Assembly (NCBI GenBank): GCA_950106755.1
Contig: OX467091.1
Coordinates: 27,483,538 to 27,547,537, forward strand
Length of the DNA stretch: 64,000 nt
Direction: 5' to 3'
From: Climacium dendroides
Lineage: Eukaryota; Streptophyta; Bryopsida; Hypnales; Climaciaceae
The notes below the pieces were generated by a model. It was given only the letters and a program-made list of their open reading frames with translations, was not told where the DNA came from and ran no database searches. The position numbers were made by a program, and so were the translations under genes. Below, piece after piece: positions 11,361 through 20,945 of the stretch. How positions within the stretch are numbered: the first letter of the stretch is position 1; the number at the start of each line of letters is the position of its first letter.

Positions 11361-11745
11361 CCGGGACTTCTTTGGTCCCGGTGTGCATCTTGATCTTACC
11401 TTCTTATATTCATGAGTACTTGGGAGTTCGCTCTTGGCGTGATTGAAACAAATCATAGTTGTGTGTACTTGACACTTGTCCGTGTTTTGGAAGTCCAGGC
11501 TGGAAAGTGAGTGTAAGTGGATACAAGGTGTACCCGGATGCTGAGTTTATCCGGTCCAGTATTGAATTAGTGCATGTGGATGGAGGCAGAAGGGATCTCT
11601 AGTGTGGACTAGGAGTGGACTCGGAAGGGAGTACGGATTGAGGACCACTCTCCGGAAAGAATAAGGATTAGTATGCCTCCGCAGCGCTCGTTTCTCCTCT
11701 CTTCCACGCTAGTTTAGACCGGATTTAGGACTAACTCAGTAGGTT

Positions 11746-11795
11746 GTCGTTGTAGCATTGGTTAGGAGGGATTAGACTGGCTTGCGTGACCTGCT
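11746..11795 (+). promoter_or_regulatory. Conserved LTR block gtcgttgtag ... gtgacctgct (family B)
   Basis: A 10-bp core (gtcRttgtag) followed about 30 bp later by gtgacYt is found at an equivalent place in families B, C, D, E and F, which otherwise share little DNA sequence here. The role is unknown. Confidence 0.6.
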
Positions 11796-12508
11796 GGACA
11801 CGACTGCGTTTCCTTTCCAATTGTGAGGACGGGCTGTTTTCTCATTTGTAGGATTTGAAAGTTTATTTTTGAAAATTTGATCACATAGTGAAACTTCTAA
11901 CACTTTAAAATGGAAGGGTAGGAGTTAAGCTTCCTTCTTAAAGCCCAATTAAGCAGATCCCTCGTCGAGAGGTTAAAATCCACATGGTCACAATTAGAGA
12001 TCTAGACCGAATGTGAATACTAGAGGTTAAGGTTAGATCTGTGGAAACGTAGATTCCGGTTACGATCTGAAAAATGTAAATACATGTAACTACCAAAGGT
12101 ATGTGAATAGAAGTATTGGGAGAGTTACAGGGTAGTATAAAGCTGTGGAGTAGTAAGCTAACCAATTAGAGAGTCTGTGTGATAAACCAGTGGGTGTTAG
12201 ATCGGAATCAAACCGGTCAGTGTTGTTTGATCGGGAAGATCCAATCTAAAGTGTAGTAGTAATTGTTGGACCGGAGGGATCCGGTCGTGTTTGTCCAAGG
12301 AAACAAGGAGGCCAAGTAGAAGTTCCGGTCTATTGTTTTGCTTGGGGTTTTGTGTTTGTGTGTTTCGTGACCATGACTCTACCATTTTCCGGTAATTGTG
12401 AATCTAGGAAATTCGATCTTCGTGGGAACGATACTCGAGTCACTTTAGGGCCTCTTTTAAGAAATATTGAGCCTTAGAGAAGGATTTTTGCTTTCCTGTG
12501 CTACGACA

Positions 12509-13444
12509 CATGGAAGGTCGGACGTCTTCTGGAGTTGGTCCGGTCTCCGTCTTCTGCTCCTGAACTTCTTCCTATGGTTCCGGTGCAGGAGTCTCATCTG
12601 ACGGATTCCCCGGTGGCGTCCTATTCCTCCTTTTCTTCTTCTTTAGAGGAGAGGGCGGCTGCTCGTCCTCCGTCTCCTCATCGTCCAGTCCATCTCGAGG
12701 CAAGGGCTCTTCTCCCCCGTACTGTTGGAGCTGGACTAGGTCTTGGTACGCACTCTCCTCGTTGGCCTTGAGCAGAGAGTGATGAGCATATAGATGAGAC
12801 AAATACGCCGGAAGAGGACTCTGCCTCTTCTTTCCGGACCGGAGAGAATGTACTAGGTCCCCGACTAACTCATGGATGATGGCCGCCTTATCCATCATCA
12901 TTTTTTCCTAGAGGCTCCCCAAGATGGCGGAGGCCACCTTCGCTACTACTCGCCACGACTTGGTGGGATGGAGGATAGGGTTAAGAAACGCTATCACATC
13001 CCGGTACTCCGGATTCACCAGGTCGGAAATCTGGTGACCTTCCTTTGGATTGCTAGGCGCCCGGAATTCTCCCTCCATTACCTCTTGGTTCTTCTCCATA
13101 ACCTTGTCCGGTGCCTCCCGGATTTTGTAGACAGCCCTCCATGTGGTCACCGTCCACAAGTCCGGCTTCGTCCGGATGGTGGTATCCAAGATGCCACTTT
13201 CCGGACGAAGTATGTCAAACACCAGACTCTCCTCACGGATATCCCACGGCACCTCCAGGAGTCCGTCACACCCCATGTTGGTGAAGTTCTCCCACAGGCG
13301 TACCAACCGGTCTTCCTCTGTCGGAATCTCCGGAACCACCTTCATCACCGGAATGGTCCTCGGCCGGGGCACCGGTGGCGGCATCTCGTCCTCCGAGTCC
13401 TCAGGCAGATCCTTCAACTTCCACCGGCTTGCCCTAGAAGTCAT
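12509..13444 (-). pseudogene. Family D LTR-encoded protein, N-terminal part
   Basis: The frame starts at an ATG at 13442-13444 (MTSRASRWK) and stays in one frame to the truncation. The N-terminal domain matches that at 14705 onward: MGCDGLLEVPWDIREESLV, DLWTVTTWRAVYKIREAP, NPEYRDVIAFLNPILHP and a final SHLYAHHSLLK block. A TAG near 12906 stands where the forward copy has glutamine (GSLQGK), and another stop lies at about 12572. An acidic linker with the basic run KKKKRRNR follows the domain. It is a fragment and not functional. Confidence 0.75.
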
Positions 13445-13935
13445 TGTGCTCACAAGCAACCCTCACACAATCTCTCTCTAACTCTTTACTCACAAACTTT
13501 CACTCTGGTAACCCCTACACGATCGCAACTCACACAGTCCCTCAATCTATCAGAATTCTAACAAAGCTAGGAAGACGGAATACACTGGCGAGAGAACAAA
13601 CAAAGATATACGCATGCCCATTGCCGACTACAGTCCCCCTCTTATACTGGCCCGATGTATGGGACAGGTTTTGGCGGCAAAACCCTATCCCTAGTACGGA
13701 TCCGGTTTTCGGTTTTTAGGGCCGGCGCCGTCATCCGATTTCCGGAACTTTCTAGGGTTTCGGAATTAGGTTTTTAGCCCTAATGAAATTTTACCGGATC
13801 CGGAAATCCGATTTTCCTAAATTGCCCTAACTTCCTAGGAGAACTCAAAAGCTTTCCTTTTGAAGAAGACAATTTTTGAATTTTTCCATCATATGCTAGT
13901 ATTATGGGTCTAGCATGTGGGATCACATTCCCACA
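12509..13935 (-). repeat. Family D LTR, 5' part, inverted fragment
   Basis: This is the reverse complement of 14195 to about 15690. Its outer end reads cattcccaca (13935), the complement of the family D start tgtgggaatg. The inner end abuts the family B LTR end at 12508. The LTR is truncated, keeping only the leader and the first part of the reading frame. Confidence 0.8.
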
Positions 13936-14194
13936 CTTGCCATGCTCTCAGCTGTTTACACTGTTTGTGTGAGTTCTTGTGAGTATGTTTGAGCTTTTGT
14001 AAGTTTGTGTGAGTGTTTGAGTGTGTTTGTCTCCTTTACGCTGATCTTAGAGAAGAGTTGGTCGAGTATATTTGAGTGTGGCCGGTTGAGATCGGGTGAG
14101 CGCCGCGAGAGTCTGTGTGAGGATTGGCGCAGGTGGTGACTCGGTTGAGACTGAGGAGAGATTGTGAGGAAACGAGACGTGCGGCCAAAAGAGA
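13936..14194. other. Spacer between inverted family D LTRs, family C-like leader
   Basis: This 259-bp stretch has no coding potential that I can support. Its right half (ggttgagatcggg ... gagacgtgcggcc) resembles the leader of family C LTRs at 35685-35735 and 39965-40025, so it is probably a remnant of a C LTR into which D elements inserted. Confidence 0.4.
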
Positions 14195-14503
14195 TGTGGG
14201 AATGTGATCCTACATACTAGACCCAGAACACTAGCATTTTACAGGGAATTTTGAAAATTGTTCCCTTAAAAAGGAAAGTTTTTGAGTTCTCATAGGAATT
14301 TAGAAAAATTCAGGAATATCGGATCTCCGGATTTGGAAAAATTCCATTAGGTATAAAAACCTAATTCTGGAACCCTAGAAAGTTCCGAAAATCAAATGAC
14401 GACGCCGGCCCTAAAAGTCGGAAGTCGGATCCGTACTAGGATTAGGTTTTTGCCGCCAAAACCTGTCCTGTACTTTCATCTGACCGTCCGTCCATTTGGC
14501 CAG

Positions 14504-14510
14504 TATAAGA
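14504..14510 (+). promoter_or_regulatory. TATA-like box upstream of the LTR reading frame (family D)
   Basis: The motif tataaga lies 200 bp before the family D start codon at 14705, in the position of the upstream TATA-like boxes of families C and E. Confidence 0.45.
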
Positions 14511-14704
14511 AGAGAATTGTTGCCGGCGAAAGACACGATTGCTTTCTTCTTCTATTACATTTGCGTTTTCCGTCTTTCCTACTCTTAGAGATTTCCAGTA
14601 GACTAAGGGACTGTGTGAGTTGCAATCGTGTAGGGGATACCGGAGTGATTCTTTGTGAGCAAAAGGGTTAGAGAGAGATTGCGTGAGGTTCTCTTGTGAG
14701 CGTG

Positions 14705-16810
14705 ATGTCTTCTAGGGCGAGCCGGCGCAAGTTGAAAGAGTTACCAGAAGACTCATACGAAGAGATGCCACCGCCACCGCCCCGGCCGCCGAAGGCAACC
14801 CCGGTAATGTGGGTAGTGCCGAAAATTCCAACCGATGAGGTCCGGCTGGAGCGCTTGCGACGGAACCTCACCAATATGGGGTGTGAGGGTTTGATGGATG
14901 TTCCTTGGGGCATCCGAGAGGAGAGTTTAGTGTCGGATTTACTTCGTCCAGAAAGCGGTATCTTGGATACCACCCTCCGGGCGAAGCCGGAACTGTGGAC
15001 AGTCAATGAGTGGAGGGCTGTCTATAGGTTCCGGATGGCACCGGACAAGGCCATGGAAAAGAATCAAGAGTGTATGGAGGGCGAGTTCCGGGCGCCGGCC
15101 AATCCGAAGGATGGTCACCAGGTTTCCGACCTAGTGAATCCGGAGTATCGGGATGTAGTAGCATTTCTCAACCCAATCCTTCACTCGACCAAGCCAAGGC
15201 GAGTAGTAGGCAAGGTGGCTTCCGCCATCCTAGGGAGTCTTCAAGGAAAACTTATGATGGATTGGGCCTCCGTCATCCACGAATTGATAGGAAATCTGGT
15301 GCGTTCCTTCCGACAGGGGAAGAAGAGTGGGAGCCCTCTTTCGGCTTACGTCTCCTACCTGTATTCCTACCACTCCCTACTCAAGACGAACGAAGAAATT
15401 GCCTATCAGGAGTTGGTTCAATTCTAGAAGTACGGAGGAGAAGAACCTTCTCCCTGAGACAAACTGGATGATGAGGAGACGGATGACGAGGAACCGCCCA
15501 CTCCTCTGGCGAAGAGGCCACGATTGAATAGGACTCCACCGGCAAGGCCAACAAAGGATCTTTCCGCGCCGGAGCCACTGGAGGAGGAAGTTTCGGCCCG
15601 GAAGGAAGAAACTGGATTTACTCCGCAAGAAGCCCGACCTTTTCTACAAGAGGTTGGACTAGTGCAGCCGCAAGTTGGTACTGCTTAGACCGGGGCCGGA
15701 CCCTCCCGGACTAGACTTATGGAGGCAGAGGAGGGAGATAGAACCAAACTCCAATTAGGGGGATCGCCGAAGGAAGATATTGCGGAAACAGCCCAACACA
15801 TCGTATGGTGGGCAGATGATCTCATGAAGGTTCTCTACAACTATGAGGAGACCCTCAAGCAGGTGTGCCAAAAGATGGCACTGACTGACCAGAACGCCAT
15901 CTTTCGGAGGACTGACGCGTTGGTGGCGGCGGAGAAACAAAACGCCCTCTTGATAGAGGAGCAAAAGCGGTTGGTGATGGAGTTGGGCACTTTGCAAGTA
16001 GAGAAACGGACCTTGCTGGATCGAGTCTAGGAGTCGGAATTCAAGTGCGTCAGTTTGGAGAGTGATCTACACACAGCCCAAGAGACAACCAGAGTCATAG
16101 GAGAGGATCACCGCCGGCAGATAGAGGCACTGTGCTAGGGTGTGATCCGGCTCCGGAGTTCCTTGGAAGTACCGACGGACTACATCAACAAAGTCTGGTT
16201 GTTCGAAGCTAACTTCGATGCAGCCGCCAACTCGAGCCGGGTGTCCATTGTTAAGTGTTTACTGGAGCAGGCAAGACGGATGGACGCCTCTCAGGCCAAG
16301 ATGCGGGATATGATGGAGTATTTGGCACCCGCAAAGTCAGATCTGGTAACTCCTCCTTTCTCTTCCACCCAAACCGTGACGGTTTCGGAAGGTAATGATC
16401 CGGAACCTATTGTTACAGAAGCATCACCGGTGGTACCGTCTGTTCCGGAACTTTCACCACCACCGGGGAGACCAGGAGTGGAGTGGGGTGCCGTGGTACC
16501 CCAAGGTAGTGAGAACCTCCTTCCGGTGACCCCAATCATTGACCTTACGGGTACTCCTCCGAAGACTCAAGGGGTCCGACCGATACAGCCTTCTCCCCGT
16601 CACAAACAGACCCAGAAGGATTCTCGAGGAAGTCCAGAAGTTCCGATAATCGGAACTCGGAGTGTAGACAGGGACACCAATCTCGTGGGAGTCCCAAAAT
16701 GGGGAGCAAGGGGCCTGGATTTGTTTTCTCCAAGGAGTAGCCGGAAGCAGATAAACCTTGACTCGTTGAAGGACCTTACTCCTCCCACGGATAAGGATGC
16801 AGAGGAATAG
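14705..16810 (+). pseudogene. Family D LTR-encoded protein, near full length
   Basis: One frame runs from the ATG at 14705 (MSSRASRRK) to TAG at 16808, about 702 codons, interrupted by five stops (15425, 15455, about 15686, 16028 and 16136). The inverted copies show Gln at 15425 and 16136 and Arg at 15455. The N-terminal domain ends near 15420 with YLYSYHSLLK. A charged linker (AKRPRLNRTPP) follows. A coiled-coil-like part (about 15720-16030) contains AETAQHIVWWADDLMKV. The C-terminal domain has DYINKVWLFEANF near 16185, the family D version of the NKAxLF motif. A Pro/Ser-rich tail ends the protein. The function is unknown to me. The location wholly within an LTR is unusual. Confidence 0.75.
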
Positions 16811-17453
16811 TAGGCAGTATTGTATTTACTTGTGACAATACCGAAGTCCGGTTGTCAAAGCCGGAAAAATAGGATCTAGGAGATTACTGGAAATCTAGCG
16901 GACCAGTAGGAATGTTTTATGGGATTTTTAGGATGATGTTAGTCTTAGTATAAGTTAGGTTTTGATGGACCATTGTGGTCATTCATATCCGTCCCATTAT
17001 TTTCAACTTGTGCCTTTTTGAGCTTAATTCAAGTGTTTGGAGGCTTTCCATTCTCTTACCTTTTGTATTCGATGCATGCTTGTGGGGGTGGGTGGGTCCA
17101 TTCGTGCCTTTTTCGGATGTTGAGAACTTACCTTGAGTAGTAAGAGTCGACTTTGTGAGTGGTTTCCGGACGTCATTGGATTGATGGGGAGATTGGCCGG
17201 ATTGTTCCAACGGTAGTGTTAGTGTACTACCGCCTAGATGCCGGTATAGCCTGAGGGTAGGATACGGCCTTAGGTGTAAGGGTATCTGAGAGGCTGCTAG
17301 CAACTTCCGTGGACGGGAGTTTGCAAGACGTGCCCGAATTCTGGATGCCAGAATTCCCCATAGACAGAGTCAAAGCCCCAGCACAACGCCCAAGAGAGTG
17401 CGAGGACATTCACCTGGTCGACGGGAGGCTCAGTGTTAGGATAGTGCTAGAAT

Positions 17454-17490
17454 GTCGTTGTAGTCCTTGACCGTCCCTACGTGACTTAGT
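17454..17490 (+). promoter_or_regulatory. Conserved LTR block gtcgttgtag ... gtgacttagt (family D)
   Basis: This is the family D copy of the two-part block. The reverse copy has the complement (ctacaacgac) near 21365. Confidence 0.55.
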
Positions 17491-17924
17491 CCGGTAAGCA
17501 TTCCGGATCTGTGAGGTGATGGAACAGTAGGATACTTTCGGTCCCTGAAGAGTTAATTTAGCATTAGTATTAGAGGTTGAGAGAGAGAGAAAGAAAGAGA
17601 GAGTGTGTTTCCGGACATGGTAAACATACGGACAGTGGATCTGGCCACTTGTCACCTAAACCCAGGGATTCCGGAAGGGGAAACCGAACGGTTTTCGGAC
17701 TTTTCCGGAACCCATCCGGCACTAATGGCTGGACCGGACTTCTGGTCCAGATTAGTAAGTAGGAGAGAAAGTGAAAGCTTAGGTCGAGTTAGCCTATGAA
17801 TCTGTAAACCTCAAGTCCTCATGGAAACGATTCTGGAGCGGTTTACTCTAAGTGGGCCTTTAGTGAGAATTAAGGGCTAACTGGAGGAATATTGGTCCAA
17901 CTAATCACTACATGGTATGATTTT

Positions 17925-17942
17925 TGGCGCCGCTGCCGGGGA
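17925..17942 (+). other. Primer-binding site, tRNA-Asp type
   Basis: The sequence tggcgccgctgccgggga follows the family D LTR after 12 bp. It matches, with one difference, the aspartate-tRNA-complementary site used by plant Athila/Tat-like Ty3 elements. Confidence 0.88.
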
Positions 17943-18062
17943 CTTGATAATTACAGAATTATAGGATAACTTCAAATTCGAGTTATTCACATTGCCGGAG
18001 TATTAGGAAGAAAATCTATTTAAGCCAGAATAGGAACAGGAGAGGCGATAATTCTTTTCTAT

Positions 18063-19756
18063 ATGAGGCGAGGAACTAGTGAGAACGAGAGAATTAGAGT
18101 CACGGCCCAAAGTGTTGCAGCTCGGGGAAGACAGAATCAGAGTGCTTCAAGAAGAACTCCAATCGTTCGCTCACCTAGTATAGAACAACTAGAAGATAGC
18201 ATAGTTATACCTAGCCCACCAAAGGACGTTACAGTTCCGGATTTAGCCTTCAAAACTACGCCTAGTCCGGAAGATATCACTAACAGTATGGACAACTCTA
18301 GTTCATCCGGACCACCATCGAAAGACTTGGAAGTCCAGTTGGAAGAGATGGCCAGTCAAGTCACTCGACTGAAGTATTCTACGTTTTATGGTGACAGTAG
18401 TCAGGATGTAGACGATTGGCTGGTGGAATTCAATTCCACTGCCCGAGCCAATTAGAAGGATGATGGGACGAGACTCCGGATCCTCCCCAGATTACTTAAG
18501 GCAGAAGCCTTAAAATTGTATAACAATCTACCGCACAACATCCGGACGAACTGGGATCAGTTGACGGATGAATTTGTACTGACATTCAGAGGGGCCAAAG
18601 GAGAGGCCAGAGCCCTAGGACGGCTCAATAAAATAGCAATGAAATCCGGAGAGTCTGTCCAGAAGTATCGACAAAGAGTGAAGGGTTTGATTGCCAAACT
18701 AACCCCCGGGGTGGCCTAGAGTGTACAAATTGAATGGTATGTGGCAGGGTTTCTGGAAAGAATGGGGTTCCAAATCCGACAGTCCAGACCGGCCACTCTG
18801 CAAGAAGCTATGGAGGCAGCCCAACACTACGAGAATTCTAAGCAGTCTCTACGCAAATACCTAAGAAGGGAAAAGAAGGGCAAGACCGGATGAGACAAGA
18901 AAGGAAAGAAGAACCGGAGATTAAGCTCATCCAAGTCCGACAATTCCGGATCTGAGGAGGAATCTTCGGAGTCGGAAGATAGTGACTCAAACCAGCCAAC
19001 GCTAAGAAAAAAGACATCTAAAGGCTATCGACGAGTATCAAACCAAGCTGTTGTCAAGGTGAAGGAAGAACCGAAGGTGGAGTCAAAACGAGCGATTAGA
19101 GAAATCCAAGAGAGTTTGGATACCATCAAAGTACAACTGGCAGAGAGTGGCAAGCAACGACGGATTCTTCCGGCAACAAGAGCGAACGTTTGATGTACAT
19201 GATGCGGACAAGCCGGACACTACCCAACTGAGTGTTTCCGACTACCGCCCAGGAAGGTACAATTCATAGATGAGTAGTTTACTACACCCTTCCAGAACTT
19301 GAGGAAGAAGAGACGGAGGAAGTACCGGTGTATCAAATCGCTTCAGCATATGGAAGGGGTCGAGCTCCGCAGCAGCTCTATCAAGCTCCATACCTTCCGA
19401 ATCCGGAGTACACTGAACCGGCCAGACGCTACACCATCATGCAGTGACCGGCAGGGTCTTATGGAGGACCTTCCCTTTCGTCAAGACCACCGATCCCGAT
19501 GGAAAAGCAATATGGGTCATGTTTCAATTGTGGAGATCCGTCCCACTATTTGAACCAATGCCCATCCCCCCGATCTAGACAAGGCAAGCCTTTATCCTTG
19601 CCTTGTCAAAATTGCCGGGAGTATGGACATCATGCCGAGGAATGTCCGGAACCGGCACGTTCGCGGGTCACATTCAAACAAGTGGAGGTGCCACCTCAAG
19701 AGAAGATAGTGTTGAACTACGGAAGCACTGAGGGCATCAAGAATCCGGATCGTTGA
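18063..19756 (+). pseudogene. gag: Athila/Tat-like Gag with three zinc knuckles
   Basis: Gag starts at the ATG 18063 (MRRGTSENERIR), 120 bp after the primer-binding site. The capsid-like region contains FYGDSSQDVDDWLVEFN (about 18390), LKLYNNLP and WDQLTDEFVLTFRG (about 18550), which are typical of retrotransposon Gag. Stops occur near 18452, 18717 and 18890, and the frame shifts between about 19270 and 19499. Three CCHC knuckles are visible: a damaged one near 19190-19235 (two Trp-like codons now TGA), CFNCGDPSHYLNQC near 19518, and CQNCREYGHHAEEC near 19605. They would bind the genomic RNA in the particle. This copy cannot make full-length Gag. Confidence 0.82.
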
Positions 19757-19765
19757 CAGTGTCCG

Positions 19766-20687
19766 ATGGAGCTAATGGAAGAATGGGCAATCCAAGTCAC
19801 CCAAGTGAGCACCCGTAGCTCCACCCATAAGCATGCAGAAGAAAGAAGAAAGTTTCGTCTTCATCGCCGGACGACGGGGGCAAGCAGAACTCCAGACCCT
19901 TCGGACCATTCCGGAGAATCCCAAAGTGAAGGGGGCGTGGCGCAAGCCGAGGAAGGGGTAGTAGTCGCTCCCCAATTTCCGGATGTTAGCCAAGAAGTTA
20001 GAGAGGAGATTATTCGGACACAAGAACTAGATGAACCAATCAGGGAGGTGATTGTGCCGGAGACTATACTCAGACCGGATTCCCGAATCCGAGTGGATGA
20101 GTATGATATCCTTTAGGATATCAAGGCCCAAAAGGCCAATGTTACCATCGGTCAGTTGTTACATGATAATCCTAATTATCAGAAACAATTGAAGGAGTCT
20201 TTGATCCAATCATGCAAACGGGCAATCAGACTCCCACCTACTGCGGTCAACTTTGCAGAGCTAGAAGACTTTGGAACTCCAGAATTGACGGTAGAGATTG
20301 ACGGATGTACCATCCAGAATGTTTCGGTGGACGGAGGATCCGGAGTGAACTTAATCCTCGAGAGTACGGCGTTTGATCTAGGGTATACCTCCTTTGAGGA
20401 TACACAACAAACGCTACAGATGGCGGATCAATCACGGATCATTCCGGTAGGGAAGCTATTCGGATTACCAACCCAGATTCACGGAAACACCTACACGCTC
20501 AACTATTTGGTGATTCGGATAGGAGAGGCCCGGCCATATCCTTTGCTTCTGGATAAACCGTGGCTGTACGTAGCCAAAGTCAAGGTCAATTGGGAGAAGA
20601 GGGCTTTCATTTTCAGGAAACCCTCCGATCACCTTACCCTGGCGCCCGGAGGAACATTTGGGGGAAACCAGTACGCCGGAAGGATAC
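19766..20687 (+). pseudogene. pro: Athila/Tat-like aspartic protease region; RT to IN missing downstream
   Basis: The frame runs through a linker (TAG near 20114 where glutamine is likely) into a retropepsin-like domain. The catalytic loop is NVSVDGGSGVNLIL (about 20315-20360), the DGGS version usual for Tat-like elements, followed by FGLPTQIHGN and PYPLLLDKPWL. Shortly after VNWEKRAFIFRKPSDHL the coding sequence runs straight into a family E LTR start at 20688. RT, RNase H and integrase are absent, and so is a polypurine tract. The upstream LTR is family D while the downstream LTR is family E, so the arrangement is a deletion or recombination product, not an intact element. Confidence 0.78.
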
Positions 20688-20945
20688 TATGGAAGTCCGG
20701 AATCCGGAAACGGATCGAGTATACAAGAATTCGGTGAGAAAAATAGAAAAAAAATCAAAAAATTATAGTTAGGACGTGATTTTTGTGTGAGATAACCAAA
20801 ATTAGGAAATAAGCGTTCCAGCAAAACCCATAACTGAAACTTATCCGGATCCAGAATCCGGATTAACCCGGAACATAGGAACCTACCGTATAGACCATGT
20901 AGCTATGGGAGTAGGATATCGTTAGTACAACGGACCTGTGGCCGT
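20688..20945 (+). repeat. Family E LTR head fragment
   Basis: The 258 bp match the first part of the family E LTR at 48399 (tatggaagtccgg for tgtgggaatccg, then the acggacctgtRgccgt block). The fragment is cut at 20945 by the inverted family D LTR end. Confidence 0.78.

Larger units (their letters stand above)
1..12508 (+). mobile_element. Family B protein-coding LTR, copy 1 (left-truncated by window, twice interrupted)
   Basis: The unit enters from the left edge and ends at ...gctacgaca (12508). It is interrupted by the chromovirus (1357-9414) and by a reverse solo LTR (9581-10872). Its own sequence is therefore 1-1356, 9415-9580 and 10878-12508. The 3' tail from about 11045 matches 37495-38969 and 55815-57147, and the copy at 37495-38969 is followed by a primer-binding site. 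This shows that ...ctacgaca is an LTR 3' end. The body carries a decayed sense reading frame. After 12508 there is no primer-binding site, so this is a 3' or solo LTR. Confidence 0.75.
14195..17912 (+). repeat. Family D protein-coding LTR (5' LTR), 3.72 kb
   Basis: The unit starts tgtgggaatgtg and ends ctaatcactaca. A primer-binding site follows 12 bp later, so this is a 5' LTR. The 3' boundary is confirmed by a reverse copy at 20946, whose end is ctaatcgctaca with different flanking DNA. The 5' boundary is confirmed by the inverted copy ending at 13935. A sense reading frame of about 700 codons fills most of the LTR, followed by about 1.1 kb of non-coding tail. Confidence 0.85.

Noticed and set aside
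14195..17912. Reading frames of B-F as the internal Gag of small non-autonomous elements with short LTRs
   Set aside because: The front and tail of each unit are not direct repeats of each other, and true Gag with zinc knuckles lies separately after the primer-binding site (18063).
17925..17942. tRNA-Asp gene fragment
   Set aside because: Only the 18 nt complementary to a tRNA 3' end are present, directly after an LTR, as expected for a primer-binding site. No cloverleaf surrounds it.
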